From Fragilariopsis cylindrus CCMP1102 (lineage: Eukaryota > Bacillariophyta > Bacillariophyceae > Bacillariales > Bacillariaceae): a stretch of DNA of 64,000 bases. Position numbers and translations under genes: made by a program. Shown here one piece after another: positions 22,360-33,725 of this stretch. Numbering within the stretch: position 1 is the stretch's first letter; the number at the start of each line of letters is the position of its first letter. Under the pieces are notes generated by a model. That model was given only the letters and a program-made list of their open reading frames with translations. It ran no database searches and was not told where the DNA came from. The stretch is taken from the NCBI GenBank assembly GCA_900095095.1, contig FMBT01000376.1, positions 124,001 through 188,000 on the forward strand. Reading direction: 5' to 3'.

Positions 22360-23498
22360 ATATAACTTGTTATTTAAAAGCTGCCGCGCTGCTCCTCACT
22401 GTCTTAGAAAGACAAGTAAGTCAACAATCGACCCGCCTGTGATTAATCTATATTAATAGTACTCGTTTAGGTAGGGACATCACCAAATCTGTCCTCTATG
22501 GACTGGTCCTCTACGTCTAGTACCGGATGAACTCTGCTGGTCGATCTCTTTTTCCCCAAGTTTGTAAACATTCTAGTGAGTATATTGTCGACCTTGTACT
22601 TCTGTTTCAGTATCGGAATGGGCGCCTTGCTTGTCAACCGTTTTGGCTTGGCTCTGGAGAATACATTCGTCAGTGGGTTGTTTAACATATTCTTTGGGAG
22701 GTCATGTTTCCTTGTGGATATATGCCTGCTCACCTTCGTCTTTGCTGGCTTGTCAGCAGTATAGTGCCTCCAGATTGGAATGCTTTTCGATTGTGCCAGT
22801 TCTTTGACTCTCTTCATGCTATGGTCGATTACTGATCTCCACCTGTTTATCCACTTCTTTAGTTGTTGGTTTGTTGCCTCCAGTCTTATTTTCAAAGTTT
22901 TGTTATAGATCTTAGTTTCATCCTCTGGTAATACCATTTCACGCAGTGTATATAAGTGTGTAACTTGCTTTGTGAGCGAATCATATTCTGCCACTATTCT
23001 TCCTCCTTTTACTGGTGTGTTCCCTTCAATGCACCTGTCTTTCCATATCTCTTTTATAGAGGGGATTATTGCCTGGAAGAAGGAGTGGAATGCTTCTGTT
23101 TTGTTTTCCACTTACCCTTGTCTTTGTCTTTGTCTCTCTTCCGATTCAATATTTTCGCTGCATGTACTCTAGGATGCTTCAATCGTACTCTGTTAACATA
23201 AGCTCTCTGGTATATCTTCCATTGTTTTGTGAACTTCCCTCTTAGTAGATTGTCCCATCCTATTAGTAGCTGTTTGTCTATCAGTAGGTGATATCTTTCC
23301 ATACATGGCTTGTTATTTATATCTCGGCGTCCTCGTATTCTAAACATGGTATTGGTCATACATTCCCCCTTGAAATAGGCCGCGATTCCTTCTTGTAGGA
23401 TGTAACATAGGTATGGATCAACTACGTTCCGTAATGTTTTTATCTGGTTGAGTATGTTTCTACGATGAGCCTTCCTTTTCTCACAGGTGAAGATGTGA
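22360..23498 (-). mobile_element. 5'-truncated retroelement fragment with C-terminal coding region
   Basis: About 1.14 kb is bounded by an exact 15-bp direct repeat. On the minus strand an open frame begins right at the boundary (HIFTCEKRKAHRRNIL) and continues through GIAAYFKGECM, ERYHLLIDKQLLIGWDNLL and KRDKDKDKGK. One frame change near 23100 leads into a second frame down to 22467. The HHIFTC start resembles the end of the Cys/His motif at the C-terminus of LINE-type polymerases. That start, the truncation on the protein 5' side and the TSD all fit target-primed reverse transcription of a non-LTR element. No poly-A tail is visible. The assignment to LINE is inference. Confidence 0.6.
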
Positions 23499-23513
23499 TG
23501 GATGTACTGTTAT
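23499..23513 (+). repeat. Target-site duplication, right copy
   Basis: TGGATGTACTGTTAT, identical to 22345-22359. Confidence 0.75.
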
Positions 23514-24725
23514 GTTGTTTGTGTTGAAGAAAAGGAATGCTATAAAATTCTGTTCACTGAATCTTCTCATAAAAAATAGTAGAGATATTTCAGTACAACA
23601 TGCTTTGCAAACAAATCATTCAGAAGGTGGCTGGTGGGTATTACCTTTATGTTTGTATATTATATATTTGTGGTATGTAATGTATCATTATTTGTTGTAG
23701 GGCTTGCACAGTTTAGCCACTAATAATCTTCCTTCCTCACTTCTCACATTATTGGTAAGGTGAATAACATGTTGTACCAATATAAATAGATTTGTATCAA
23801 CCACAGATATTCTCACGGTCTTATCAAGATTTGAGGGCTCTTTTCTATTATTGTCCCCATATGTACACCATATGTACCCCTATATGTACCCCATATGTAC
23901 CCCATATGTAATGTAGGGCAGCCATCAATGTTGTGAAACTAAATCATATGAGCCATGTCATCAGAGAGAGAAAGAACGAGAGATCATCAGGAATATTTGA
24001 ATGATGAGGAACATAACATCCACCTCAGAAATTTCACATAGATATTTGTCTTTGATAGATGACAATGTACTATAGGGGTGAGGCCAGAATAAGAGAGGTG
24101 GCAGACAGACATATGTCATCCTTGGCAATGCATAATGTGTAATGTGTTTATATCACCTATTTTGATTATCACCTTTAACCTCCAACAAAAAGGCACAACA
24201 ACTAATACTGTTGGTGGTACCACAAATAACCTTCTAACACATAGCAGAAGGAGAGGTAGGTGAATGCTCTGGTAAATTTAGCATGTACCAACCAACTAAC
24301 TAACTGCATCAATGATGTCACATCCCTTATGGTTGACCATCAGCAACAACACAAAGCAAAAAATTGCCTACTCTTCAAAACAGGCGGTGGTGATTTCCCA
24401 ATTTTAGGTGGAATGGGATTGTACCTAGGCATTAGTAGTGAGATTGGTATCTTCAGTGAAAGAAGGGGAAGGGATAGAGACGATGAAGGAAGGGTGCTAC
24501 AAAGGGACAGGGAGGATCAAAATATAGACTTCAGAATTAACATTCGTTATGACATCCGTACAAGTATACCAAGAAAAGGAACCATTCTAAAAGAAAGTTA
24601 ATACAGTATTCTATATAGTTCTTTTTCTTCTTTACCATTTACTTCTTATAAGTTCATTCATTCCCATTCGTTTGCGTTGACAAAAAGAATTACGATACCA
24701 TACTGTACTTGCAGTACTGTAAAAC
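23514..24725. other. Intergenic, no convincing gene
   Basis: The stretch holds a short repeat cluster at 23855-23911. A 113-codon frame at 24260-24601 has no domain or targeting feature and is not supported. Confidence 0.45.
23855..23911 (+). repeat. Tandem CCATATGTACC-type units
   Basis: About five imperfect copies of a CATATGTACCC unit; the CATATG core is itself palindromic. Confidence 0.85.
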
Positions 24726-27017
24726 TTAAGATATAATTATTCTGGATTTTGATGCTTTTGGTTCGAATAGATCCAGTAGAAATCGATCGTATTCGATTTG
24801 ACGTAAAATTGATGCCCCCGGTAATAGAAGAAATGGACCTGATATCATAATAATAATAGCAATCCAAAGATCTTCGGGTGGACCATCTACGTCAGCTTCT
24901 AACGCAATACATGCCGAAACGAGATAGCACCATAGTGTAATTAAGCATGCGACGTGCCACTTTAATAAACTCCAGCTATTAGAAATATCTCGATTTAAAA
25001 GGATCGTTGGATAACCCGACAAGGGAAAGTCAGGATGCAAGTGTATAGGAGCTGTTGTTGTTGTTGTGGCGGCGATACTATCAGTAATGGTAGTAGTTGC
25101 TGGCGATGCACGTCCAGTACCGGTAGGACTATTTCTAGTACATTTTTTGTACAGAAATTCACTCTGGATGATTTTGACGACCGTCGTTGAGTTCGTCTTC
25201 GCAACTTTTTTATCGATTCCGGAAGAGGAAAAGGGGAATGATGATGGCGATGGAACAATGTAACTTATTCTTACAGCATTGCGATTATTGTCGGTACCGA
25301 AGAAATTACACCCGGACCACCACAACCAACGTGAAGATCTGTTCTTCTTCATCTTCTTTTTTTCATATTCGCTACTGATGATATCCTTATCATCGTCATC
25401 ATCGATGGTATGATTGTGATTATGATTGTTGTCGATTACTGTCAATGATGCCATTACATTTGTAAGTACACAAGGGTCGCGTTTAAAGCCTTCCAATGTA
25501 TCTTTCTTTATCGGTGACGAGGAGTGAACCCATTGAACCATACAATATACCGCTGTAAGTCCTAGTATTAATGTAATTATATCACATCCCAACAACAAAA
25601 ATAGTATCCCCAAAAAGAAACATGGCACGTACATTATTTCCTTTCTCATGTAGTAGTAGTACCATTCGTGATTCTTATTATTATCTTGACTTTTCTGACC
25701 GAAAAATAAAATAAAACGAAATAAATTCCTTATACGTTCTAATTCATTGTATTTTGAGATATCCAACATGGGATCTGTTTTCCATAGTTTTATACGTTTT
25801 ATTTGTATTGATCTTGCTCATAAATACAATATGGAATCATAGTAATCATACCAAATAGAGCTATAATCATTGTCTTACGTACATGTTCATAACAAATATG
25901 ATCATTATTATTATTATCATCATCAACATCATATATATCAGTTGTAGTACGACCAGAATTATTATTATTATTACTATTATTCATAGTAGGACATGTTACG
26001 AATGCATGCAGGAAAGTACCGAGTAAATAAAAATTAATACCAAAATGAATAATACAGGGTTCATCAATTCTGAATATGTTAGAAGCTCACGTCGTTTTTC
26101 ATTTAAATATCCCATTATTATTCCCTTATGTTGATTATTCAAATTATTTGGATACAATACCATCATACCTGCTGCAGTAGTACAAGAAGATGGTGGTTGT
26201 GATTGGTGATTGGTGACGAATGATAATGACGGTGACGATAACGGTGACGATAACGGTGGCGGTAATGACGTATTCTTACCATATCTTTTCCACCATCGTT
26301 ATCAGTATTATTATCGCTACTACTGCTACTTTATCATCGTCGTCATTGTCACTGACACTATAGTTATCACCCCCACCACTACTGCTGCTGCTGTGCTGCT
26401 ATCATCGGATGATCTTCTTTTGTTTCTGGTTTTCTTTGTTGTTCTATTTCTTGTTTTTCCTTTTGTTCGGATAGTTTTTGTCTTTGAATATATTCCACAA
26501 GTGAACGTACCGTATCTTTGGGATAATATTCATATGCAATTCTAGTTGTTGAAGAGTCACACCACTACTACCACTGCTGTCATAGTTTACAATTTTTTCA
26601 CTATTATTTTACTACCCTCGTTTTTATCTCCCTGTTGGATACTATCAATAACTCGTCGAATTCGAATCATTGTTTGTGGTCGTCTTTTTGTTTTTTGATG
26701 TTGTTGTCGCATCATCGGTGATAATAATTCACGAGGACGATGATGGGATTGATGGTGATGCTGCTGCTGTTTCTACCAATTCCATTGCCATTGCCATTGC
26801 CATTGCCATTCTCACATCGTTCTTACTTTCATCACCCATCTTCGACAGGAACAGAAACAGGACAACAGTACTCATACTCAACTCTATATCCAATAATATT
26901 TCCAGTAAGCGGATGACGTGACGTTGTTGTTTTTATATTATTATAAATTGTTATACAGCTTTTGTTGTTTGTGTTGTTCGTTGTCGAAGGACGAAAGTTA
27001 GATAATTCCTTCTCCTA

Positions 27018-27048
<31 letters not shown>

Positions 27049-27438
27049 CCATGGTTTGTTTGTTATTGATGGCGAGTTTTTGTTTTTGTTTTTCAATAAT
27101 AATGATAAAGAATCCGTTGCACTAGTACTACGACAATAATTCTTTGGAATAATTGCTTCATATTTTAAAAATTGAATCCATTCTTTTCTATATCCACCGA
27201 AAACACGTACAGCAGCTCTTGTACTTTCTAAAGCTAATACTGTTCCAATCGCAAAACAGGAATATCCTGATATGAGTATTCCAATAATAAAAAGTAGTAT
27301 TGTTATTACTTCTATCGACGACGACGACGACGATGATGATGATGATGGCGATGATAATGAGAAGCCATTACTGTTGTTACTGTGGCGGAACGACAACAGT
27401 ACGGAGTATAGAGGACCATCTTTAGATAAGGCGATCAT
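24726..27438 (-). pseudogene. Multi-pass membrane protein gene with many frame breaks
   Basis: Coding signal on the minus strand jumps between frames but gives a coherent order. MIALSKDGPLYSVLL starts it, then a membrane helix (EVITILLFIIGILISGYSC), AVRVFGGYRKEWIQFLKY, a Gln/Ser-rich loop with YEYYPKDTVRSLVEYIQR, then MGYLNEKRRELLTYSEL and a helix before MNNSNNNN. Next come RKTMIIALFGMITMIPYC, KRIKLWKTDPMLDISKYNEL, a helix pair at FLGILFLLLGCDIITLILGL, a low-complexity loop, and two terminal helices around LITLWCYLVSACIALEAD and IAIIIMISGPFLLLPG. At least five frame changes occur, mostly in trinucleotide or homopolymer repeats. Either the assembly has indels or the gene is decaying. The last 347 codons (25769-24726) are intact. 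The family is not recognised. Confidence 0.55.
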
Positions 27439-28134
27439 TGTCCATTATTTGTTCGTTGGATTTAGTTACCGGTACAAGTATCGTAGAGATATTCTATACT
27501 ACCATTGTCGAATGAATTTAAAGAAATTTGAAATTTTTGCTGTCATCGATTCTTTGATTTCTTAGATTTGAGTCGCTAGTTACTAGTGATACAATATTAT
27601 GTGACTAGATTTCAGTTCTAATGTGTCGTGAATGCATCTACTAGAAGTAGAATACTAGTTGCGCACATGTTTTGTTTCTTACCTTTGGCGAGAGCACCTC
27701 ATGTTCATAATTTTTTGCACGTCTTTCAACGGACAAGCGGCATAAGTATATTTGTTTTTATGCGTTGAAATTTAAGGATATTTAGGGCAGTAGTATAATT
27801 GTGTTTTACAATATTTACAGTATTTTTTCAACGAATCATCATATTTTTTTTGAACACTCGCAAATAATTCAATATCTACTACTACACACTTTACTCCAGC
27901 TTTCGAGCACCCGACGACGACACATGTGGTTTCAACGGAAGGAAAGAATAAACACTCAAGAAAGTGTGGGTGTTCTTAGGCATCCCATAACATGCATCAC
28001 GTTCGGATAGAACAAAGGTACCAGAACCCGCTCTATGAGTTCTTTCACAATTCATTCTTTTTGTTGACGAAATCATCATTGTACAATACTCTCCCTAAAA
28101 AAGTAGCAAGCATAATAATATACCCTATATCACA
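27439..28134. other. Shared 5' region of divergent genes
   Basis: About 700 AT-rich bases between the start of a minus-strand and a plus-strand gene. Frames at 27801-28010 and 27891-28079 overlap on opposite strands without features. Nothing else was seen. Confidence 0.45.
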
Positions 28135-28976
28135 ATGAAAGTTTCTACTTCAGCCAGTCTATCTTTCCTATGTTTTCTGTTGGTTGTTACGGAAACATCA
28201 GCATGGAGTATGGGATCTATCTTTGGAAATTTAATGTTTGCTGTTAGCGGTTGTATGAACCAGGAATACACCACAGGCTGTATGCCAATCAAGGGTGGTC
28301 CAGCAAGGAATCATCAGTTTTGGGAAAACGTATGCCCAACCTCCTCTTCCCGCAGAAGATTGAGTGCTGATTATCAATGGACAGTAGTAGCATGTTCCAA
28401 ACAGCATGGTGGTAATTACATTGCGTGTTCGAATAATGCCGTCGAGTATTGCTCCGAAGAATACGCAGAAGAATCCGCAGAATCTTCTGCTTCTGAGTAT
28501 GACGCGAGTGGTACAGGCGAAAATAGTATCTCAGCTGGTACAACATCTTCAAGAAGAATGAGTTTCCTCCCTTATATTATTGCTGCGACCGTTTCAACCA
28601 TGTTTATTGGATTATTTGTTTGGAAGAAGAGAGTAAGTGAAATCATATCTATAATATAAAAATCAGAGGTTTTGAATTTAGACATACGTCGTCGTACCTT
28701 GGATACCAAGATAATGATGAGTAACTAGTAATCAATTCTTCATCTTTCGCTTAGATATATCGTATCTTACTTTTTCCTCTTCTCATCCTTTCCGTTTATT
28801 ATTCTAATCACACACACACACAGCGCGATCAGCAGCATGCACAAGAAGCAGACGAGCTTTTGGCAGATGATAGCTTCCACGGATCCATCGCCAAGCGTAT
28901 CAGTAATAAATTATCCAGAAAGAAAACTGTTAGTAAGACTGAATTTGTCAAAACTACAGGTTACGCTTTGGCTTAA
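28135..28976 (+). CDS. Type I membrane protein, two exons (216 aa)
   Basis: Exon 1 is 28135-28632 and exon 2 is 28824-28976. The intron (191 nt) has a GTAAGT donor and a CAG acceptor after a CA repeat, phase 0 on both sides. The N-terminal signal peptide ends near TETSAWS. The ectodomain has six cysteines (GCMNQEYTTGCMP, ENVCP, VACSKQHGGNYIACSN, EYCSE), likely disulfide-bonded, then an acidic Ser/Glu stalk. One membrane helix (MSFLPYIIAATVSTMFIGLFVW) is followed by a basic cytosolic tail (KKR, then SIAKRISNKLSRKKTVSK). The family is not recognised. Reading through the intron would end after 174 residues. Confidence 0.75.
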
Positions 28977-30097
28977 AACCTTCCACAACCGAGGATGTAA
29001 TGAGGATGGTATGAAACGAAACCAAAACAAGACCTCATCATGGATCCAATTTTTCTCACAAACTACCTCTACTATGTGTCGATAAAACCGACATGGCCTC
29101 TATTCTTTCACTATTTGTGCACCAGTATCTTTACAATCTAATATCTTACGTCCTTAACATAAAAAAACTAATGTTACTATCATTATTTGCTTGGCATTTT
29201 TTCTTCCCGAGGGAGAGATCGAATTCCAGCGATGATTCATTCATTCACCAAACGAATGAAGAACTTCTCATTCGGATTCCGAATTAATTCATTCAGATCA
29301 GTTAAAGACCAATGAATACATTTATAGTAAATTAATTATCATACATTTATATAGACAATCAATCTCTAGAGACAAAATATTTCATATTGCTACTATCAAC
29401 ATGCCCTTAGAATGTGTGAGCCTCTCCCAGTCATATCTTTGCTTTGTGAGTTCGTAAAACTCCGTTTCAAGTGTTCAGACCCATCTAGTATAGATGAGCA
29501 CTGTGTTAGATTTTTTTTATACCAAGTAGAGCCAGATAATTGCTATTAGGATAATTTGAGAGGTTCAGGTTGAACTTTATCTTATATTTTGTGGAAGTTA
29601 TTACTAGTTCAAAACTAAAGCAGCCTTACCTACTATAAATTCTTCTTAAAATTATAATGTTTTTACTACTATTGTTATTGTTTTCAATTTGCTATTGTTG
29701 CTGTTGTCATTATTAATTGTATTTATTACTGTTTTAATGTTGTAGGCTAAAATAAAATATTACTAATAATTTGAATTAGTGATTCAAATTTATTCCGTCT
29801 TTTTGTATCAGAAATTTGAATTTTTATTAGTGATTCAAAATCAATTCAGTCAATGAATATGAGGACTAATAATTTTTATTTGTGATGATTGTTCAAAACT
29901 AATTCAGTCAATGGACACTTTTCAAATAAAGGACAAAGAGTCTCTCATTAGGAGGGGTAAGCACGGCGACAGCATTTGTCTTTTTATTATCTCATACGAT
30001 CCTTCCCACAGCTCGAGCCTTCACACAATCGCTAAAGCAATTAGCAGTTATTTCCTCCCGAAAAGGCTTCTCTTCAGCAGCTTCGACACTTACCACC
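28977..30097. other. Intergenic, AT-rich
   Basis: About 1.1 kb. Near 29770-29910 there are imperfect copies of TTAGTGATTCAAA and AATTCAGTCAATG. No gene was recognised; the frame at 29911-30261 is a shadow of the acetyltransferase start. Confidence 0.45.
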
Positions 30098-31170
30098 ATG
30101 AACGCCACAACCGCATCGAAAGCGACGGTTCGCAAATACCTGGACCGGATCGGGATCCAAACGGAGACGGCCGATGCGATTGTCGGTCGCAAGCCCAACG
30201 AATCCGACCTCGGGTTGCTCCTTCGGGCCCATCTCCTCTCCGTCCCGTTCGAGAATCTTAGCCAGCACGTTCATCCTTCCAACGCGATCGAAATTGACAC
30301 CAAACAAACGGATATGATGCAAATGCAAAGCAACAACCAACACCACCAACATCGTTACCATTACCAATACCAATCGTAGAGATCCCGATATCAAATCTGC
30401 CAACGCTCGATGTCGACGTCACGCTGCAAAAAATTGTGATCGACCACCGGGGCGGCTTTTGCTGGGAGATCAACTTCGCCTTCGCCTGGTTGTTGCGACA
30501 GCTCGGGTACACGGTGAGGCTTGGGAGTGCCAACGTTCTGACGCCGGATGGTCCGATACTCGGTCATCTCTGTTTGTACGTCGACGCCCTACGAGACGAC
30601 GGGGTAGCCCTCCACGTCGATCCGGGATTCGGCGACGCCCCGCGGGCACCCATGCCGGCAATCTTTGGGAACACCATCGCCGACCCAATGATCGGCGACG
30701 AGCATCACTTTGTGCCAAACCACGACGATTCGGACACCAACACCAACACCAAAAAATTCCACCAATCGTCCCACCATTTGGAGCGTTTCGACGCGGTGTT
30801 GATGCGGAGCCGCAACGACGGCGGGATCGGTGGCAGCGCGCTGGATGACGTCGCCGGGATGAACGAAACCCTCCCTCCACCGCTCGATCAGATCCAAGAA
30901 GCGGTCTACCTGTTGAATTTTGACGACGATCTGGAGGGCAACTGCGAAGAATTCCAAGAAGGACTCGCCGCGGTTCTCTCCCCAAACTCCGACACCAATC
31001 TTTTTGCGAAGAAACGAATGTGCATCATCAACCGCGAAACGGGGTTCGATTACGTCGGGAACAAGTACTGGAAGAAGGTTCGGAACGGATCGGAGGTACA
31101 CCGCGAAACACTGGACGACGAGCGTGCCTATCGGGAAGCTCTCGAGAAGGTGGCAGGAATCCGGCTGTGA
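30098..31170 (+). CDS. NAT: Arylamine N-acetyltransferase (one frame break)
   Basis: NATs move an acetyl group from acetyl-CoA to arylamines and hydrazines through a Cys-His-Asp triad. N-terminal part: YLDRIG, then LLRAHLLSVPFENLSQHV. The catalytic Cys lies in DHRGGFCWEINFAF (codon 30460-30462), His in GHLCLYVDAL (30565-30567) and Asp in HVDPGFGDAP (30619-30621). The C-terminal part (MCIINRETGFDYVGNKYW) is typical. The first frame stops at 30379, while the frame with the triad is already open upstream (NLPTLDVDVTLQKIV). One single-base shift in the CAACACCACCAAC repeat near 30340-30360 explains both. The gene is visibly GC-rich with G/C third positions, unlike its neighbours. No intron is needed. 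Confidence 0.88.
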
Positions 31171-32010
31171 CAGAAGAAAAAGAAGATAATAATAATAATA
31201 ATAATAATACTATTAATAGTTAAAATCTAGTCTTTTTACTTTCGGGATAACTGACTATGCTCTGCGGAACAGAGACGTCTTGTTATTCTCACGCACCTCC
31301 GATAGTCCGAAGACAGCACGAGCTGACTAGAATGCTACCAAGAGAGAGAGAGAGAGAGCAAACGAACACGGAGACGGCAATCACACAGAACACCAGTCCA
31401 CGATATCCGAAGGAATCGTGCATCTAAAAGAGGGGACACTAGCGAGGAGAAACCAATCCGAAAAGAACGTGGCGACGACACGACACGACACGCTCGCACA
31501 CAATCAATCGATCGGATTCCACGAGGAGAAACGAAACTGACAAAGGATAATGAATGAATGATGAATCCTCAAACATCATCCATCAATCAATCATCACTCG
31601 TCAGCAGCTATTAGAAAGAGAAAAAGAAACACAGCAGTATGTGCCAACGTCAAGATACTACTTCTTGTTTCGGAAACCATCTTAAGATAGAGGTAGTAAT
31701 TACTATTAATGATGAATCGAAACCAAATTCGACTATTGGCAATTAGCTACCCGTCGTCCGTTCCGTTACAGTTCACATTAGCCTAATTACGATTGTATTC
31801 CCCAAGAAATCTACGCATTCCACTTTTCAACAATATATATATTGACGATTTTTTTCTGTCTTGATATGATTTGTATGTGATTTATATATTATTGCGTCTG
31901 GTACAATTCGTTCGTTCGTTCGTTCTTCCTTCCTTAATTTTTTGTTATTTATACTTTGATTATTGAGATGTATGAATAAAATTTGTTCTGTTATGTTTAT
32001 GCTTCTATAT
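31171..32010. other. Intergenic
   Basis: An AAT trinucleotide tract (31183-31208) follows the acetyltransferase stop; a GA tract lies at about 31340-31358. No gene was recognised. Confidence 0.45.
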
Positions 32011-33038
32011 TTATTTAAATGCACTTGGGTACATCATTTGTCCAATTTGTTCACGTAATAAATCCATAATAAATACAGCACACACCATACGTCCATAACG
32101 GAATGTTGCACCACGATAAAATCCTGTGACTCCCGATTCTCCTCCAATTTTTTTCGCAGTTTCTAAAAAGTTACCAAATTCCTTCCGTTCAATATCACCT
32201 TGCATACATGTTTTAATGGTATCAAATGGTTGCGTCATATAACAACCAAACAAACCACCTAATAATGCCGCGGGGACACGTGCCTTATCATTCGTATCAA
32301 ATATTGTGGGATAATTATCCATTAATGTGCTCCGGACGACAGGAGGGATACTTAAATATCCACAAGTCCATAATGCTTCACGGACCGCCATACCCAGAAA
32401 ACCACGTGTTAGATTCATCGGATTTTGAATAATTTCAGTCACACGAGTAGGAACGCCACCACCTTTCCGTTGTTGTTGGATCATAATTAATTCTAATGGT
32501 GAACCAACAATAGCGGAAATGGATCCAGCAATAATTCCGCATCCCATTTCTTCTTTTAAGGAAAATTGATGTGCATCATTTCCACCACTAATCACATTTT
32601 TCAATTTACCACCAATCACAAATTGAATCATCGTACAGGATCCCATATTAATACAATTAGAGGCCACACCACGATACATCACAGCTGGACTCATGGATAT
32701 TGGACGTTGTTGTTGGACCATATTTTTGGCATAATTGAATGGTTGTAAAATTAATACCTCAATCATTCCGACCTAAGATAATATATATAATAAAACAAAT
32801 GGAAGCAAATGAGATAGAATATAAGAAAAAGAAGGGCGATATCATGAGTTGAAAGAAAGATCATCGTTATCAGCAAGTATCGCCATCGCAAGTAAATCCC
32901 CATTGATAACATCATGTCATTATTATCATGCGATGCGATGCGAAGGTTTCTGTTTTTCTTCTTTGACGACCAAATCTAAATTAAACTTACCGTCATTCCG
33001 ACGGACGCATTTTGCGGTTCATTTAATTCTTTCGACAT
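32011..33038 (-). CDS. Mitochondrial carrier family protein, two exons (269 aa)
   Basis: Exon 1 is 33038-32991 (16 codons, starts MSKELNEPQNASVG) and exon 2 is 32772-32011. The 218-nt intron has a GTAAGT donor and TTAG acceptor, phase 0. The three carrier signatures are present in degenerate form: LQPFNYAKNMVQQQ, GSPLELIMIQQQRKGGG and TQPFDTIKTCMQGD. Each precedes a second helix of its repeat (for example GVTGFYRGATFRYGRM in the third). It is an inner-membrane metabolite exchanger by family. The substrate cannot be told; the first two PX[DE]XX[KR] motifs are altered (PFNYAK, PLELIM). The protein is slightly shorter than the usual 300 residues because its N-terminus is minimal. Confidence 0.82.
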
Positions 33039-33725
33039 GATTACTGAATCTTAAAGCGATTGGTACTGTATATAACACTGCCTACTGTATGCTATTATTG
33101 TATTTGTGTTTCTTGTTATTGTCGTTGTCCTTTTATCTTGTCGAAGCATATAATGTAGGATACTTCAAGTAATGTCGTGCCGAAGATATTTGATGGATTG
33201 TGGCAGACAAATCAGCTTTCAATTGCCATCTCCATCTGCAATTTCAATGACGTCGTTGCTTGTGTACACGAGGTCTCGGAATTCACGTGTTATTTATTAT
33301 GTACAATACACTAGTAGTGTTTGTCATGTGATGTCACAGCCAAAGTCGAAGTTCCGCGGTGGAGAAAGAAGCACTACTACTGTAACAAACGAATGAATCG
33401 AATGAATCGAACATCGAATCAACATAAATATATGTGATTCTATGAAAACAAATTAAGGTTTGAGATAATTATTTTTCGAATAAAAAATATAAAATAGCGC
33501 GGAAATAGCGCGCCAAGAGTTTCTTGTTACTGTACCAAGCTTTCTTCCATCTCTTTCAGCTTTCCACTATGCTAATAATCATCTCAATAGAGATATATAT
33601 GTTTACAGTATTCCTCATACTTGTTATTAGCTAACAGACGAATTGATCATAGTCTCACTTCAGCTCCATCCCCTTCCATTCTGCTGTTTATTGTATATGA
33701 TATATTGATCATCCATTATATTATC
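33039..33725. other. Shared 5' region of divergent genes
   Basis: About 690 bases between the carrier and the nuclear protein starts. A GCGCGCCAAGAG patch lies at about 33508-33519. The 33172-33396 frame has no support. Confidence 0.45.

Noticed and set aside
23855-23911. Possible telomere-like or centromeric repeat
   Set aside because: Five short imperfect units only; too short to support either.
24260-24601. 113-codon plus-strand frame
   Set aside because: No homologous motif, targeting signal or compositional support; flanked by simple repeats.
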